This document shows positions 35,839-44,870 of a stretch of 64,000 bases of DNA, one piece after another. Below the pieces are notes generated by a model, which was not told where the DNA came from, made no database searches, and was given only the letters and a program-made list of their open reading frames with translations. Each line of letters opens with the position of its first letter. Positions within the stretch are counted from its first letter, which is position 1. A program made the position numbers and the translations under genes. Source of the DNA: Variovorax paradoxus (GTDB lineage: Bacteria > Pseudomonadota > Gammaproteobacteria > Burkholderiales > Burkholderiaceae_C); the NCBI RefSeq assembly GCF_030815975.1, contig NZ_JAUSXL010000002.1:3212501-3276500 (forward strand). The letters are read 5' to 3'.

Positions 35839-36921
35839 ATGCTCGTCACGCTACAACCCGTCTTCCGCAAGTTCTGGCATGCCGTCATGCCGCTCACCGA
35901 ACTGGCCAACGGCCCGAAGCCCTTCAGGCTGCTGGGTGAAGACATCGTTCTCTTCATCGATGCCGATGGCCAGCCCGCCGCGCTGCGCGACCGCTGCTGC
36001 CACCGCACCGCCAGGCTGTCGAAGGGCTGGTGCGTCGATGCCGAAGGCCAGGCCTGCGCACAGGGCGCCATCCAGTGCGGCTATCACGGCTGGACCTACG
36101 ACCGCAGCGGGCAGGTGATCCGCATTCCGCAGTACGAGGCCGAGCGCAAGATCTCGCCGGAATACCGCACCACCGCCTACCGCTGCACTGCGCGCTATGG
36201 CTACGCATGGGTGGCGCTCGAAGAGCCCATCGCCGACATTCCGGACATTCCGGAGTTCGGCGACCCGGGCTACCGCATCATCTTCCAGTTCTATGAAGAG
36301 TGGCAGACCAGCCCGATGCGCGCGCTCGAGAACTCGTTCGACAATTCGCACTTCAGCTTCGTGCACCGCGCCACCTTCGGCGTGGCCGCGAGCCCGACGC
36401 CGAGCAAGTACGAACTGGTGGAAAACGATTCGGGCTTCTACGCCGAGACGGTGATCGAGGCCGCCAACCCCGTGAAGTTCCACGCCATCAGCGGCGTGAC
36501 CGATGCGATCACCACGCGCCACATGCGCAACGCCTACTTCCTGCCGTTCTCGCGCCGGCTCGACATCGAATACCCGAGCGGCGTGCGCCACATCATCATC
36601 AACTGCTTCACGCCCATCGACGACGGCCGCATGCAGCTGTGCCAATGGCTGTTCCGCAACGACACCGAGGCCGATTGCACCGCGCAGATGCTGATCGACT
36701 TCGACGAGGCCGTCACGCGCGAGGACAAGGACATCCTCGAATCGACCGATCCTGATGCGCTGGTCGATACGCGTCGGCGCGGCGTCGAGTATTCGATGGA
36801 ATCGGACCGGCCCGGCATGCTGATCCGCAAGCACCTGATGCAACTGCTGGCGAAGCACGGCGAGGTGGAGGTCTACCGCGGCATGAACAGCGCAGTCGTC
36901 CCGATCGCGAAGGCCGCCTGA
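35839..36921 (+). CDS. Rieske non-haem iron aromatic-ring-hydroxylating-type oxygenase, large subunit
   Basis: 360 aa. Rieske cluster ligands are Cys53-x-His55 (RCCHRTARLSKG) and Cys80-x-x-His83 (CGYHGWTYD). The mononuclear iron site is D168-x2-H171-x4-H176 in NSFDNSHFSFVHRATFG. AGAAGGAG precedes the ATG at 35839. It belongs to the VanA/CAO-like group of single-component or two-component oxygenases (demethylase or ring/amine oxidation). No reductase gene is adjacent. Gene context suggests an N-containing substrate. Confidence 0.88.
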   Translation: MLVTLQPVFRKFWHAVMPLTELANGPKPFRLLGEDIVLFIDADGQPAALRDRCCHRTARLSKGWCVDAEGQACAQGAIQCGYHGWTYDRSGQVIRIPQYEAERKISPEYRTTAYRCTARYGYAWVALEEPIADIPDIPEFGDPGYRIIFQFYEEWQTSPMRALENSFDNSHFSFVHRATFGVAASPTPSKYELVENDSGFYAETVIEAANPVKFHAISGVTDAITTRHMRNAYFLPFSRRLDIEYPSGVRHIIINCFTPIDDGRMQLCQWLFRNDTEADCTAQMLIDFDEAVTREDKDILESTDPDALVDTRRRGVEYSMESDRPGMLIRKHLMQLLAKHGEVEVYRGMNSAVVPIAKAA

Positions 36922-36938
36922 GCGGCCGCTGCCTCACA

Positions 36939-38240
36939 TCAAGCGTGTGCCGTTGCCGGGTTCGGGCGCGCTGCGCGCGATGAGCCCTGTTCGTAGCGGT
37001 CCATCGCCAGGCCGTCGGTGCGGATCTCCGGGCGCTGGCCGGTCACGAGGTCGGAGATGAGCTTGCCCGAGCCGCAGGCCATGGTCCAGCCGAGCGTGCC
37101 GTGGCCGGTGTTGAGGAACAGGTTCGCATAGCGCGTGGCGCCGACGATGGGCGTGCTGTCGGGTGTCATCGGGCGCAGGCCGGTCCAGAAGGTGGCGCGC
37201 GGCAGGTCGCCGCCCGGGAACAGGTCGCTCACCACTTTTTCGAGCGTGGCGCGGCGGTGCGGGTTCAAGCGCAGGTCGAAGCCGCCGAGCTCGGCCATGC
37301 CGCCCACGCGGATGCGCTTGTCGAAACGCGTGACGGCCACCTTGTAGGTCTCGTCGAGCACGGTCGATTGCGGTGCCAGCGTCTCGTCGATCAGCGGCAC
37401 GGTGAGCGAGTAGCCCTTGACGGGGTACACCGGAATGTCGAGTCCCAGCGATGCGATGGCGGCGCGCGAATAGCTGCCGAAGGCCATCACGTAGCGGTCG
37501 GCCGTGAGGATCTTGCCCGCGCTGGTGCGCACGCCCGTGATGCGGTCGCCCGCCATCTCGAGCCCTTCGACCGACTGGCCGAAGCGGAAGTCCACGCCCA
37601 TGCCGCGTGCGATATCGGCCAGGCCGCGGGTGAACAGGTGGCAGTCGCCGGTCTCGTCGTTCGGCAGGCGCAGGCCGCCCGTGAGCCGGTCGCGCGCGCC
37701 GGCCAGCGCGGGTTCGACGCGCGCGAGCGCATCGCGGTCGAGCAGTTCGTAGGGCACGCCGCATTCGTCGAGCACCGCGATGTCGCGCTGCACCGCGTCG
37801 AGCTGCGCTTGCGTACGGAACAGCTGCAGCGTGCCGCCGGTTCGGTGCTCGTAGCGCAGGCCGGTTTCCGCGCGCAGCTGCTGCAGGCAGCCGCGGCTGT
37901 ATTCGGCCACGCGCATCATGCGTTCCTTGTTGACCGCGTAGCGCTCGGGCGAGCAGTTGCGCAGCATGGCCGCCATCCAGCGCAGCTGGAACAGCGTGCC
38001 GTCGGGGCGGATCGACAGCGGCGCGTGCTTCTGGAACATCCACTTGATGGCCTTCAGCGGAATGCCGGGCGCGGCCCATGGCGTCGAATAGCCCGGCGAC
38101 ACCTGGCCGGCATTGCCGAAGCTGGTTTCCTCGGCAGGGCCGGCCTGCCGGTCGAGCAGCGTCACGTCGGCGCCGGAGCGCGCGAGGTAGTAGGCCGTGG
38201 TGGTGCCGATCACGCCGCCGCCGAGAACGATGACTTTCAT
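36939..38240 (-). CDS. dadA: D-amino acid dehydrogenase small subunit (DadA type)
   Basis: 433 aa FAD-dependent dehydrogenase. The FAD motif is [39 protein letters not shown] and [13 protein letters not shown] are typical DadA landmarks, and [19 protein letters not shown] is the C-terminal FAD contact. It oxidises D-amino acids (notably D-alanine) to 2-oxo acids, feeding electrons to the membrane chain. Divergent from an Lrp-type regulator with tandem palindromes between. Confidence 0.93.
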   Translation of the reverse strand: MKVIVLGGGVIGTTTAYYLARSGADVTLLDRQAGPAEETSFGNAGQVSPGYSTPWAAPGIPLKAIKWMFQKHAPLSIRPDGTLFQLRWMAAMLRNCSPERYAVNKERMMRVAEYSRGCLQQLRAETGLRYEHRTGGTLQLFRTQAQLDAVQRDIAVLDECGVPYELLDRDALARVEPALAGARDRLTGGLRLPNDETGDCHLFTRGLADIARGMGVDFRFGQSVEGLEMAGDRITGVRTSAGKILTADRYVMAFGSYSRAAIASLGLDIPVYPVKGYSLTVPLIDETLAPQSTVLDETYKVAVTRFDKRIRVGGMAELGGFDLRLNPHRRATLEKVVSDLFPGGDLPRATFWTGLRPMTPDSTPIVGATRYANLFLNTGHGTLGWTMACGSGKLISDLVTGQRPEIRTDGLAMDRYEQGSSRAARPNPATAHA

Positions 38241-38290
38241 GGGTATTTACGCGAATGAAGGTGGATACACGAAATCTAAAGCGCACAATG

Positions 38291-38335
38291 CAGTGAATTC
38301 CATTGTTTTTGTTTGTTTCTCAGTGAAATCCACTG
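38291..38335. promoter_or_regulatory. Two tandem palindromes between dadA and lrp-type gene
   Basis: CAGTG AATTC CATTG (38291-38305) and CAGTG AAATC CACTG (38321-38335) are near-identical 15-base palindromes, 30 bases start to start (about three helical turns). Spacing and symmetry fit an Lrp-family operator controlling dadA and the regulator. Confidence 0.7.
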
Positions 38336-38368
38336 TAAAGAAACGCTTCATGTCCCGTGCGAAGTGAA

Positions 38369-38836
38369 ATGTCCGAACTCGACCGCATCGACCGCAAGAT
38401 CCTCGACCTGCTGCAGCGCCAGGGCCGCATTTCCATGACCGAGCTTGCGGAGCGCATCGGCCTGTCGGCGTCCCCTTGCGCCGAGCGCGTGAAGCGCATG
38501 GAGCGCGACGGCGTCATCAGCGGCTACCACGCGCATGTGTCGCCCGAGGCGCTGGGCAAGACGCTGCTGGTGTTCGTGGAGATCAAGCTCTCGGCCAAGT
38601 CGGGCGAGGTGTTCGACAAGGTGCGCAAGGAGTTGCTGCACATGCCTGAGGTGCTCGAATGCCATCTTGTTTCGGGCAGCTTTGATTACCTGGTGAAGGC
38701 GCGCCTGAGCGGCATGAGCGAGTACCGGCACCTCTTGGGCGACATCCTCAAGAAGCTGCCCGTGGCGGCGGAATCGCACAGCTACGTGGTGATGGAGGAG
38801 ATCAAGGAAACGCTGATGCTCGCGGTCGACCGCTGA
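38369..38836 (+). CDS. Lrp/AsnC-family transcriptional regulator
   Basis: 155 aa. AsnC-type HTH at about 5-60, LDRIDRKILDLLQRQGRIS, SMTELAERIGLSASPCAERVKR; the RAM effector domain follows, with LVFVEIKLSAKSGEVFDKV and DYLVKARLSGMSEYRHLL. A GTG at 38357 is possible, but the ATG at 38369 gives the family N-terminus. Likely regulates dadA in response to an amino acid such as L-alanine. Confidence 0.92.
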   Translation: MSELDRIDRKILDLLQRQGRISMTELAERIGLSASPCAERVKRMERDGVISGYHAHVSPEALGKTLLVFVEIKLSAKSGEVFDKVRKELLHMPEVLECHLVSGSFDYLVKARLSGMSEYRHLLGDILKKLPVAAESHSYVVMEEIKETLMLAVDR

Positions 38837-38891
38837 GCAGGGTTGCCGGCTACCATCGCGCCCGGCATTCACACCCCTCAAGGACATCGGC

Positions 38892-39290
38892 ATGAGCATC
38901 ACGGTCCGGCGCGACGGCATCACGGGCACGCGCCACATTCTCAAGATCCGCAACCACGAGATTCCCATCGATGCCTCGCCGGCCGGCGGCGGCAGCGATG
39001 CGGGGCCGGAACCCCATGACCTGTACGACGCGTCGCTGGCCGCCTGCAAGGCGCTCACGGTGCTGATCTACGCGCGCCGCAAGGGCATGCCGGTGGAAGA
39101 CATCGAGGTGATCGTCGACCGCGACGACAGCGAGGAGCGCAAGGGCGTCTACCGGCTGAAGTCAAGCCTGCGCGTGACCGGCGAGCTGACCGAGGCGCAG
39201 CGCGACGAACTGCTGCGCGTGGCCGGCAAGTGCCCGGTGCACCGGCTGATGACCGAGGTGAAGACCGAGATCGAGACCGGCTGGGCCTGA
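38892..39290 (+). CDS. OsmC/Ohr-family peroxiredoxin-like protein
   Basis: 132 aa. The two catalytic cysteines are in SLAACKALTVLIYARRKG and AGKCPVHRLMTEVK, spaced as in OsmC. These proteins reduce organic hydroperoxides with lipoyl or other thiol donors. AAGGACAT precedes the ATG. It lies 55 bases after the lrp-type gene, with no clear functional link to its neighbours. Confidence 0.88.
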   Translation: MSITVRRDGITGTRHILKIRNHEIPIDASPAGGGSDAGPEPHDLYDASLAACKALTVLIYARRKGMPVEDIEVIVDRDDSEERKGVYRLKSSLRVTGELTEAQRDELLRVAGKCPVHRLMTEVKTEIETGWA

Positions 39291-39395
39291 AACCGCCCCG
39301 GGGAAGCGGCCAAATGGCCTGGTCAGGTCCAATTTGGGGCGACGAACTACACTACCCGGCTCCCCCCCCGCGCCGTCTACAGGACACTTTCAACA

Positions 39396-40292
39396 ATGAA
39401 GTGGGTCATTCTTGCCATCTTCGCGCTCAGCGCGCTCTACGTTCACTTCCGCGGCCAGGTCCGGCATCGTTTCTTCAGACAGCTGTCTGACCACTCGACC
39501 TTCCTGGCGCCGTTGAACGCCTTCATGTACATCTTCTCGAAGGTGCCGAGCACGCCATACCTGTCGCCCGCGCAGTTTCCCGAGATGCGCGTGCTGGAAG
39601 AGAACTGGCAGGTCATCCGCGAAGAGGCGCTTGCCATGCGCAACGGCGGCAGCATCAAGGCCTCGAGCCAGTTCAACGACGTGGGCTTCAACTCCTTCTT
39701 CAAGAGCGGCTGGAAGCGCTTCTACCTGAAGTGGTATGACGAGGCCCATCCCTCGGCCGCCATCCTGTGCCCGCGCACCACCGAGCTGCTCAGGGGCATC
39801 GGCACCATCAAGGCGGCCATGTTCGCCGAGCTGCCGCCGGGCAGCCGCCTGGTGCGCCACCGCGACCCGTTCGCGGGTTCGCTGCGCTACCACCTGGGCC
39901 TGTGGACGCCCGGCGTGGAGGGCTGCTACATCGACGTGGACGGCCAGCGCTACCACTGGCGCGACGGCGAGGCCGTGGTGTTCGACGAAACCTACATCCA
40001 CTACGCCGAGAACACGACCGACCACGACCGCGTGATCCTTTTCTGCGACATCGAGCGTCCGCTGAAGTACCGCTGGGCCAGCGCCGTGAACCGCTGGTTC
40101 GCGAAGAACCTGCTCGCCGCGGCCAGCTCGCCCAACGAGGCCGGCGACAAGACGGGCGGCATCAACCGCGCGTTCAAGTACATCTACCAGATCCGCGTGA
40201 TCGGCAAGCGGCTCAAGGCCTGGGACAAGCGGGCGTACTACCTTGTGAAGTGGTCGATCTTCGGCGGCCTTGCACTCTGGATCTTCTGGTAG
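39396..40292 (+). CDS. lpxO: LpxO-like aspartyl/asparaginyl beta-hydroxylase family dioxygenase
   Basis: 298 aa. One N-terminal helix (KWVILAIFALSALYVHF) anchors it to the inner membrane. The Fe(II)/2-oxoglutarate site is RLVRHRDPFAGSLRYHLGL (HxD) and a distal His in IHYAENTTDHDRVILFCD. Salmonella LpxO adds a 2-OH to the secondary acyl chain of lipid A; this protein has its length and topology. The symbol is assigned from overall similarity. A run of eight C lies about 25 bases before the start. Confidence 0.82.
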   Translation: MKWVILAIFALSALYVHFRGQVRHRFFRQLSDHSTFLAPLNAFMYIFSKVPSTPYLSPAQFPEMRVLEENWQVIREEALAMRNGGSIKASSQFNDVGFNSFFKSGWKRFYLKWYDEAHPSAAILCPRTTELLRGIGTIKAAMFAELPPGSRLVRHRDPFAGSLRYHLGLWTPGVEGCYIDVDGQRYHWRDGEAVVFDETYIHYAENTTDHDRVILFCDIERPLKYRWASAVNRWFAKNLLAAASSPNEAGDKTGGINRAFKYIYQIRVIGKRLKAWDKRAYYLVKWSIFGGLALWIFW

Positions 40293-40334
40293 GCGCAAGC
40301 CTGCCGCGCGGTGCCTGGCCACCGCTGCCAGCCT

Positions 40335-40559
40335 ATGTCCTTCGCAGACAAAGACTTGCCCGTTCCGGTCGACCTTGCCAGTGCCCAGGCGCTGATCGCG
40401 GCCGTTCAGTCAGAAGCCGCTGCGCAGCGGCTCGCCTTGCGCATGCCGCCGCCCGAGCCCACCACCTGCTGCGGACGCGGCTGCAATGGCTGCGTGTGGG
40501 AAGGCTGGCTGGCCGCCGTGGCCTACTGGCGCGACGAGGCCGCGCTGCTGCTGGACTAG
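40335..40559 (+). CDS. Oxidoreductase-like N-terminal domain protein (cysteine-rich)
   Basis: 74 aa. The motif CCGRGCNGCVWEGWLAAVAYW is diagnostic of the oxidoreductase-like domain, a small Cys-rich module also found at the N-terminus of eukaryotic proteins. It is too small to be an enzyme and may bind metal. The stop overlaps the stop region of the convergent deaminase gene (40556-40559). Confidence 0.78.
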   Translation: MSFADKDLPVPVDLASAQALIAAVQSEAAAQRLALRMPPPEPTTCCGRGCNGCVWEGWLAAVAYWRDEAALLLD

Positions 40560-41032
40560 CGCGATTCCCAGAAGCCGCGATGGGTGGCGATCATTTCTTC
40601 CGCCATCTCGGGCACGGGGCCGATCACCTCGACATTCTTCTGTCCGCGCGCGAACACTTCACGGCAGGGCAGGCTCAGCGTGGGGTTCTCGGGGTGGTCG
40701 CCCGTGAGCGCGAGCAGGGCGCTTTCTTCGGCGCCGTAGACGATGCGGCCGATGTTCGCCCAGTAGCTCGTTCCCGCGCACATCGCACAGGGCTCGAAGG
40801 TGGTCACCAGCGTGCACTGCCACAGGTAGTCGGCCGGCCAGTTCTGCGCGGCATGGCGTGCCAGCGTGGCTTCGGCGTGGTTCACCGTGTCGATGTTGCC
40901 CTGCTCGGCCAGGATGGTTTCGCCGTCGGGCGCGACGAGCACGGCGCCGAAGGGATGGCGGCCCATCGCCATGGCGCGGCGCGCGACCTCGTCGGCGCGC
41001 CGCAGCGCGCGAATGATCTGGTCGCGTGTCAT
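40556..41032 (-). CDS. Nucleoside/nucleobase deaminase, paralogue of the one at 33993-34517
   Basis: 158 aa. Zinc site HAEATLA and PCAMCAGTSYWANI. The C-terminal part, CREVFARGQKNVEVIGPVPE and HRGFW, matches the other deaminase closely. It ends a run with the permease, ATPase and NMT1-type receptor (10 bases after the permease stop), so it likely processes the imported compound. Confidence 0.87.
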   Translation of the reverse strand: MTRDQIIRALRRADEVARRAMAMGRHPFGAVLVAPDGETILAEQGNIDTVNHAEATLARHAAQNWPADYLWQCTLVTTFEPCAMCAGTSYWANIGRIVYGAEESALLALTGDHPENPTLSLPCREVFARGQKNVEVIGPVPEMAEEMIATHRGFWESR

Positions 41033-41042
41033 GCGCCGCGCC

Positions 41043-41813
41043 TCATTGGTTTTGTGATCCGCGGTGCGCCCAGCCGGTCGTGTGCTTCTCGATCACGCTG
41101 AAGAGTTCGTACATCAGCATGGCCATCGCCCCGACCACCATCAGGCCTGCGAAGGCCAGGCCCATCTGCATGGCCGAGCCGGCCGAAATGAGCAGGTAGC
41201 CGATGCCTTCGTTGGCAGCCGTCATCTCGCTCACCGTGGTGCCGACGAAGGCCAGCGTGATCGCCACCTTGAGCGAGCCGAAGAAATAGGGCATGGAGCG
41301 CGGCAGGCCGATCTTCATGAGCACGTCCCAGCGCTTTGCGCCGAGCACGCGCAGCACGTCCTCGAGCTCGGGCTCCAGCGTGGCAAGGCCGGTGGCGATG
41401 TTGACCATGATCGGGAAGAAGCTGATCAAAAAAGCCGTGAGGATTGCCGGCCCCGCGCCGATGCCGAACCACACCACGAGGATTGGCACGAAGGCCGCCT
41501 TGGGCAGCGCATTGAAGGCCGTCATGAGCGGATAGATCGCCGCATATGCGATGCGCGAGCTCCCGATCACGAAGCCCATCAGCACCCCCACCACAATGGC
41601 CAGGCCGAAACCCGCCATCGTGACCCAGAAGGTGCGCCAGGCGTGGCCCGCGATGATTTCCTTGAACTCCCAGAACTGCGTCCAGATGCGCAGCGGGCTC
41701 GGAAAGATGAAGTCCGACACGCCGAAGCCCGCGCAGATCACCTGCCACAGCAGGAGCACGGCCACGAGCAGCAGCCAGGGCGACCAGCGTTCGATTTGCT
41801 TGGTGTTCTTCAT
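41043..41813 (-). CDS. ABC transporter permease, nitrate/taurine/pyrimidine (SsuC/TauC/RutG-like) type
   Basis: 256 aa with six helices. The EAA-like loop is LEDVLRVLGAKRWDVLMKIGLP. Other marks are FIFPSPLRIWTQF, PLMTAFNALPKAAFVPILVVWFG and NEGIGYLL. It is the membrane part of the receptor-ATPase-permease set 41043-43717. 12 bases separate it from the ATPase gene. Confidence 0.9.
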   Translation of the reverse strand: MKNTKQIERWSPWLLLVAVLLLWQVICAGFGVSDFIFPSPLRIWTQFWEFKEIIAGHAWRTFWVTMAGFGLAIVVGVLMGFVIGSSRIAYAAIYPLMTAFNALPKAAFVPILVVWFGIGAGPAILTAFLISFFPIMVNIATGLATLEPELEDVLRVLGAKRWDVLMKIGLPRSMPYFFGSLKVAITLAFVGTTVSEMTAANEGIGYLLISAGSAMQMGLAFAGLMVVGAMAMLMYELFSVIEKHTTGWAHRGSQNQ

Positions 41814-41825
41814 GGCGCCCGGTCC

Positions 41826-42683
41826 TCAGTGAGACACGGCAGCGGCTGCTTGTGCCGCGCCGATGCCCGTGTTGCGGATGGCGCCGATGTGCCCGCGCAG
41901 TTCCAGCACGATGTCGGTGAACTCCTTGGTGTAGGTGATCTCGAGTTCGCGCGGGCGCGGCAGCTCGATCTCGCGCTTGACCACGAAACGGCCCGGGCTC
42001 TTGCTCATCACGTACACCGTGTCGGCCAGGAACACCGATTCGCGCAGGTCGTGCGTCACCAGGATGACGTTGAACTGCTGCTCGGTCCAGAGGTCGCGCA
42101 GGATGCACCAGAGCTCCTCGCGCGTGAAGGCATCGAGCGCGCCGAAGGGCTCGTCGAGCAGCAGCATCTTGGGCTCGTGGATGAGCGCGCGGCAAATGCT
42201 CGCTCGCTGCTGCATGCCACCCGAGAGCTGCCACGGAAACTTGTCTTCGTAGCCCGCAAGCCCGACCTTCTGCAGCAGCTTGCGCGCGCGCTCGGCGTAC
42301 TCCTTGCGCTTCGCTTTGAAGTTCGAGCGGTAGGGCTCGACGATTTCCAGCGGCAGCAGCACGTTGTCGACCGTGGTGCGCCACGGCAGCAATGAAGGCG
42401 CTTGAAAGGCCATGCCCGAGATCTTGAGCGGCCCGGTCACGGGCGCACCGTCGATGCGGATCTTGCCCATCGACGGCATCTTGAGCCCCGTGGCGAGCTT
42501 CATGAAGGTCGACTTGCCGCAGCCCGAGGGCCCGACGATGGCGATGAACTCCCCGCGCTTGACCTTCAGGTCGATGGCTTCGACCGCGAAGTGGTTCTCG
42601 CGCAGCAGCTCTTCGTTGTAGGCGAGCCAGACGTCCTGGAAGTCGACGAAAGGAGCAGCGGCCGCGCCTGGTGCCTCCGCCAT
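41826..42683 (-). CDS. ABC transporter ATP-binding protein (NitT/TauT type)
   Basis: 285 aa. Walker A GPSGCGKST, signature QLSGGMQQRASICRAL, Walker B MLLLDEPFGALDAF, His switch VILVTHDLRES. The ATG at 42683 shares a base with the stop of the receptor gene (TGATG). An N-terminal 20-residue low-complexity start (MAEAPGAAAAP) is normal. The C-terminal tail of about 50 aa after the ATPase domain is of unknown use. Confidence 0.93.
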   Translation of the reverse strand: MAEAPGAAAAPFVDFQDVWLAYNEELLRENHFAVEAIDLKVKRGEFIAIVGPSGCGKSTFMKLATGLKMPSMGKIRIDGAPVTGPLKISGMAFQAPSLLPWRTTVDNVLLPLEIVEPYRSNFKAKRKEYAERARKLLQKVGLAGYEDKFPWQLSGGMQQRASICRALIHEPKMLLLDEPFGALDAFTREELWCILRDLWTEQQFNVILVTHDLRESVFLADTVYVMSKSPGRFVVKREIELPRPRELEITYTKEFTDIVLELRGHIGAIRNTGIGAAQAAAAVSH

Positions 42684-43717
42684 CACTTGCGCAGAACGCC
42701 ATTGAGTTCGGCCGCGGGCGGCAGCAGCGCGGCGGTCCACACGGCGTCGGGGCTCACGCGGGTCTTGGTGTTGAACGCGTCCGACACCTGCGAGGCCATC
42801 AGCGACATGCGGCCCGCGTTGACCGTGCCGAAGCCTTCGGCGCGCGCGTCGGGGCTGTTGATCACGGTGTCGATGGCCAGCTGCAGGCGGCGGGTTTCGA
42901 GCTTGCTGTCGATGATGCCGTCGCGCGCCTTGACCGATTCGATGGCCACGGCCGGGTTGGCGATGACCTCCTTCGCGCCCTTGGCAAAGGCCGAGAGGAA
43001 TTTCTTCACCGCTTCCGGGTTCTCCTTGATGAGCTTGGGCGAGGCGATGATCACGTTGCCGTAGAGCTTCACGCCGTAGTCGGGGTAGGGCAGCACGACG
43101 ATGTCGGCCGCCTTGGCGCCGCGCGCCTCCAGGTTCAGCAGCGAGGTGAAGGTGAAGCCGGTGATGGCGTCGATGTCGCCGCGGATCAGCATGGTTTCGC
43201 GCAGCGTCGGGTCCATGGCGGTCCAGTTGACCGCGCCGATGTTGTTGGCCTTGGCGAAGATCGGGAACGCGCGGCGGCCCGCGTCGAACACCGGCGCGCC
43301 GAGCTTCTTGCCGGCCAGGTCGGCCGGCTTGGCGATGCCGCTCTTCTTGAGCGCCATGACCGAGGCCGGCGTGTTGTTGTAGACCATCATCACCGCCACC
43401 GGCTTGTTCGGGCTGTCGGGGTTGTTGGCGTGGAATTCCATCAGCGCGGCAAGGTCGGCAAAGCCCATCTCGTAGGCGCCCGAGGCCACGCGCGTGACGG
43501 TGCCGCCCGAGCCGTTGCCCGCGTCGATGGTCACGTCCAGGCCCGCGGCCTTGAAGTAGCCCTTGGCGGCCGGGTGCAGGAACAGCGCGGCCGGTCCTTC
43601 GAAGCGCCAGTCGAGCTGGAACTTGATCGGCGTCGTGCTCTGCGCAAGGGCCGGGGACAGGCCGAAGCAGAGGGCCGAGGCCGCGAGAAAGGACTGGAGC
43701 AGTTGGCGCTTGTTCAT
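42683..43717 (-). CDS. NMT1/THI5-family ABC transporter substrate-binding protein
   Basis: 344 aa. Signal peptide KRQLLQSFLAASALCFGLSP, ending near ALAQ. Core PIKFQLDWRFEGPAALFLHP, KGYFKAAGLDVTIDAGNGSG, GFADLAALMEF and YGVKLYGNVIIASPKLIKENP. Clearly paralogous to 34514-35542. First gene of receptor-ATPase-permease-deaminase. It lies 107 bases downstream of the TRAP receptor gene and may be read from the same transcript. Confidence 0.92.
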   Translation of the reverse strand: MNKRQLLQSFLAASALCFGLSPALAQSTTPIKFQLDWRFEGPAALFLHPAAKGYFKAAGLDVTIDAGNGSGGTVTRVASGAYEMGFADLAALMEFHANNPDSPNKPVAVMMVYNNTPASVMALKKSGIAKPADLAGKKLGAPVFDAGRRAFPIFAKANNIGAVNWTAMDPTLRETMLIRGDIDAITGFTFTSLLNLEARGAKAADIVVLPYPDYGVKLYGNVIIASPKLIKENPEAVKKFLSAFAKGAKEVIANPAVAIESVKARDGIIDSKLETRRLQLAIDTVINSPDARAEGFGTVNAGRMSLMASQVSDAFNTKTRVSPDAVWTAALLPPAAELNGVLRK

Positions 43718-43824
43718 GCGGGATCCGTTGTAGGTGAATGCTTCTGCATTCAAGCAAAAACGGTGCCCGCACGCGATTGGTGCGAACCCTTCCGCAGAAC
43801 CGGAGCGGTGCAATGCCCGTGGGC

Positions 43825-44826
43825 TCAGAGCGCCGCGCCGATCTTGCGCAGCTCCGCGATCTGCGGCGCCTTGGGCAGCCAGATCTTGTCGAACTCCGCG
43901 ATGATCGGCGCGGGGTTGTAGCCGGCGTCGTTCTTGATGGCGATGCCGCTGGCCTTGAACTTGTCGATCAGGCCGAGCTCGGTGGTCACGATGTCCCGGA
44001 TCTGCGCGTCCAGCGACTGCTTGACCAGGTCGGTGATGAGCGCCTTGTCCTTGCCGTCGAGCGTCTGCCAGATGCGGCCCGACACCAGCGGCGCAAAGGG
44101 CATGAAGAGCGCGTTCATCGGCAGCATTGTCTTGGCCACGCGGTCGAAGCGCTGGTTCCATGAGAACTCGATGTCCGCTTCGAGCCCGTCGACCTGGCCG
44201 TTGGCCATGGCGTCGAACACACCCGGGGTGGGGATCGGCGTGGGTGCGGCACCCAGCAGTTGATAGAAGTCGCGGTACACCGGCGTGGGGTTGATGCGCA
44301 GCTTCATGCCCTTGAGGTCGGTGGGCGTGGAAATGGGCTTGGTCGCGAACACCACGCGCATGCCGGTGATGCCCCAGCCGAGGCCGATGGTGCCGGTCTC
44401 GCGCGGCAGCACGTCGAGCAGCTTGAGCGCCGCGGGTGTGCGCACCAGCGAGGCCACGTTGGTGGTCGAGCGCACGAGGTAGGGCGCGTTGATGGCCGCC
44501 ACGCTCGCCACGCGCGAGCCGAGTTCGGCGGCCTGGATCCAGCCCATGTCGAGCGCGCCGGACTGCAGCTGCTGCATCATGGCCGACTCGTTGCCCAACT
44601 GGCCCGAATGGAACACCGTGGCGCTCAGGCGGCCGTCGGTGGCCTTCTTGAGCGCTTCGCCGAAGCTCACCGCCGCACGGTTCCACGAGTGGCCGGCCGG
44701 CGTGATGAGGCCGAGGCGGAATTCCTTGGCAGCCGCCGCGTGCGACACGGTGCCGAAGAGGGCGGACGACGCGGCGGCGGTGCCGGCTGCAGCCTGGACG
44801 ACGAATTGGCGGCGGGAGAGGGACAT
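43825..44826 (-). CDS. TRAP transporter substrate-binding protein (DctP family)
   Basis: 333 aa. Tat-like signal LSRRQFVVQAAAGTAAASS. DctP core: RLGLITPAGHSWNRAAVSFGE, VFHSGQLGNESAMMQQLQSG and LRINPTPVYRDFYQLLGAAP, with the Arg in KLRI that binds carboxylates. It is the periplasmic part of the TRAP system. The substrate is an organic acid, not defined. Confidence 0.92.
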   Translation of the reverse strand: MSLSRRQFVVQAAAGTAAASSALFGTVSHAAAAKEFRLGLITPAGHSWNRAAVSFGEALKKATDGRLSATVFHSGQLGNESAMMQQLQSGALDMGWIQAAELGSRVASVAAINAPYLVRSTTNVASLVRTPAALKLLDVLPRETGTIGLGWGITGMRVVFATKPISTPTDLKGMKLRINPTPVYRDFYQLLGAAPTPIPTPGVFDAMANGQVDGLEADIEFSWNQRFDRVAKTMLPMNALFMPFAPLVSGRIWQTLDGKDKALITDLVKQSLDAQIRDIVTTELGLIDKFKASGIAIKNDAGYNPAPIIAEFDKIWLPKAPQIAELRKIGAAL

Positions 44827-44870
44827 GCGAGGCTCCGGTTGAGTGAAGGGAAAAGGGGCGCCTGCCCGGT

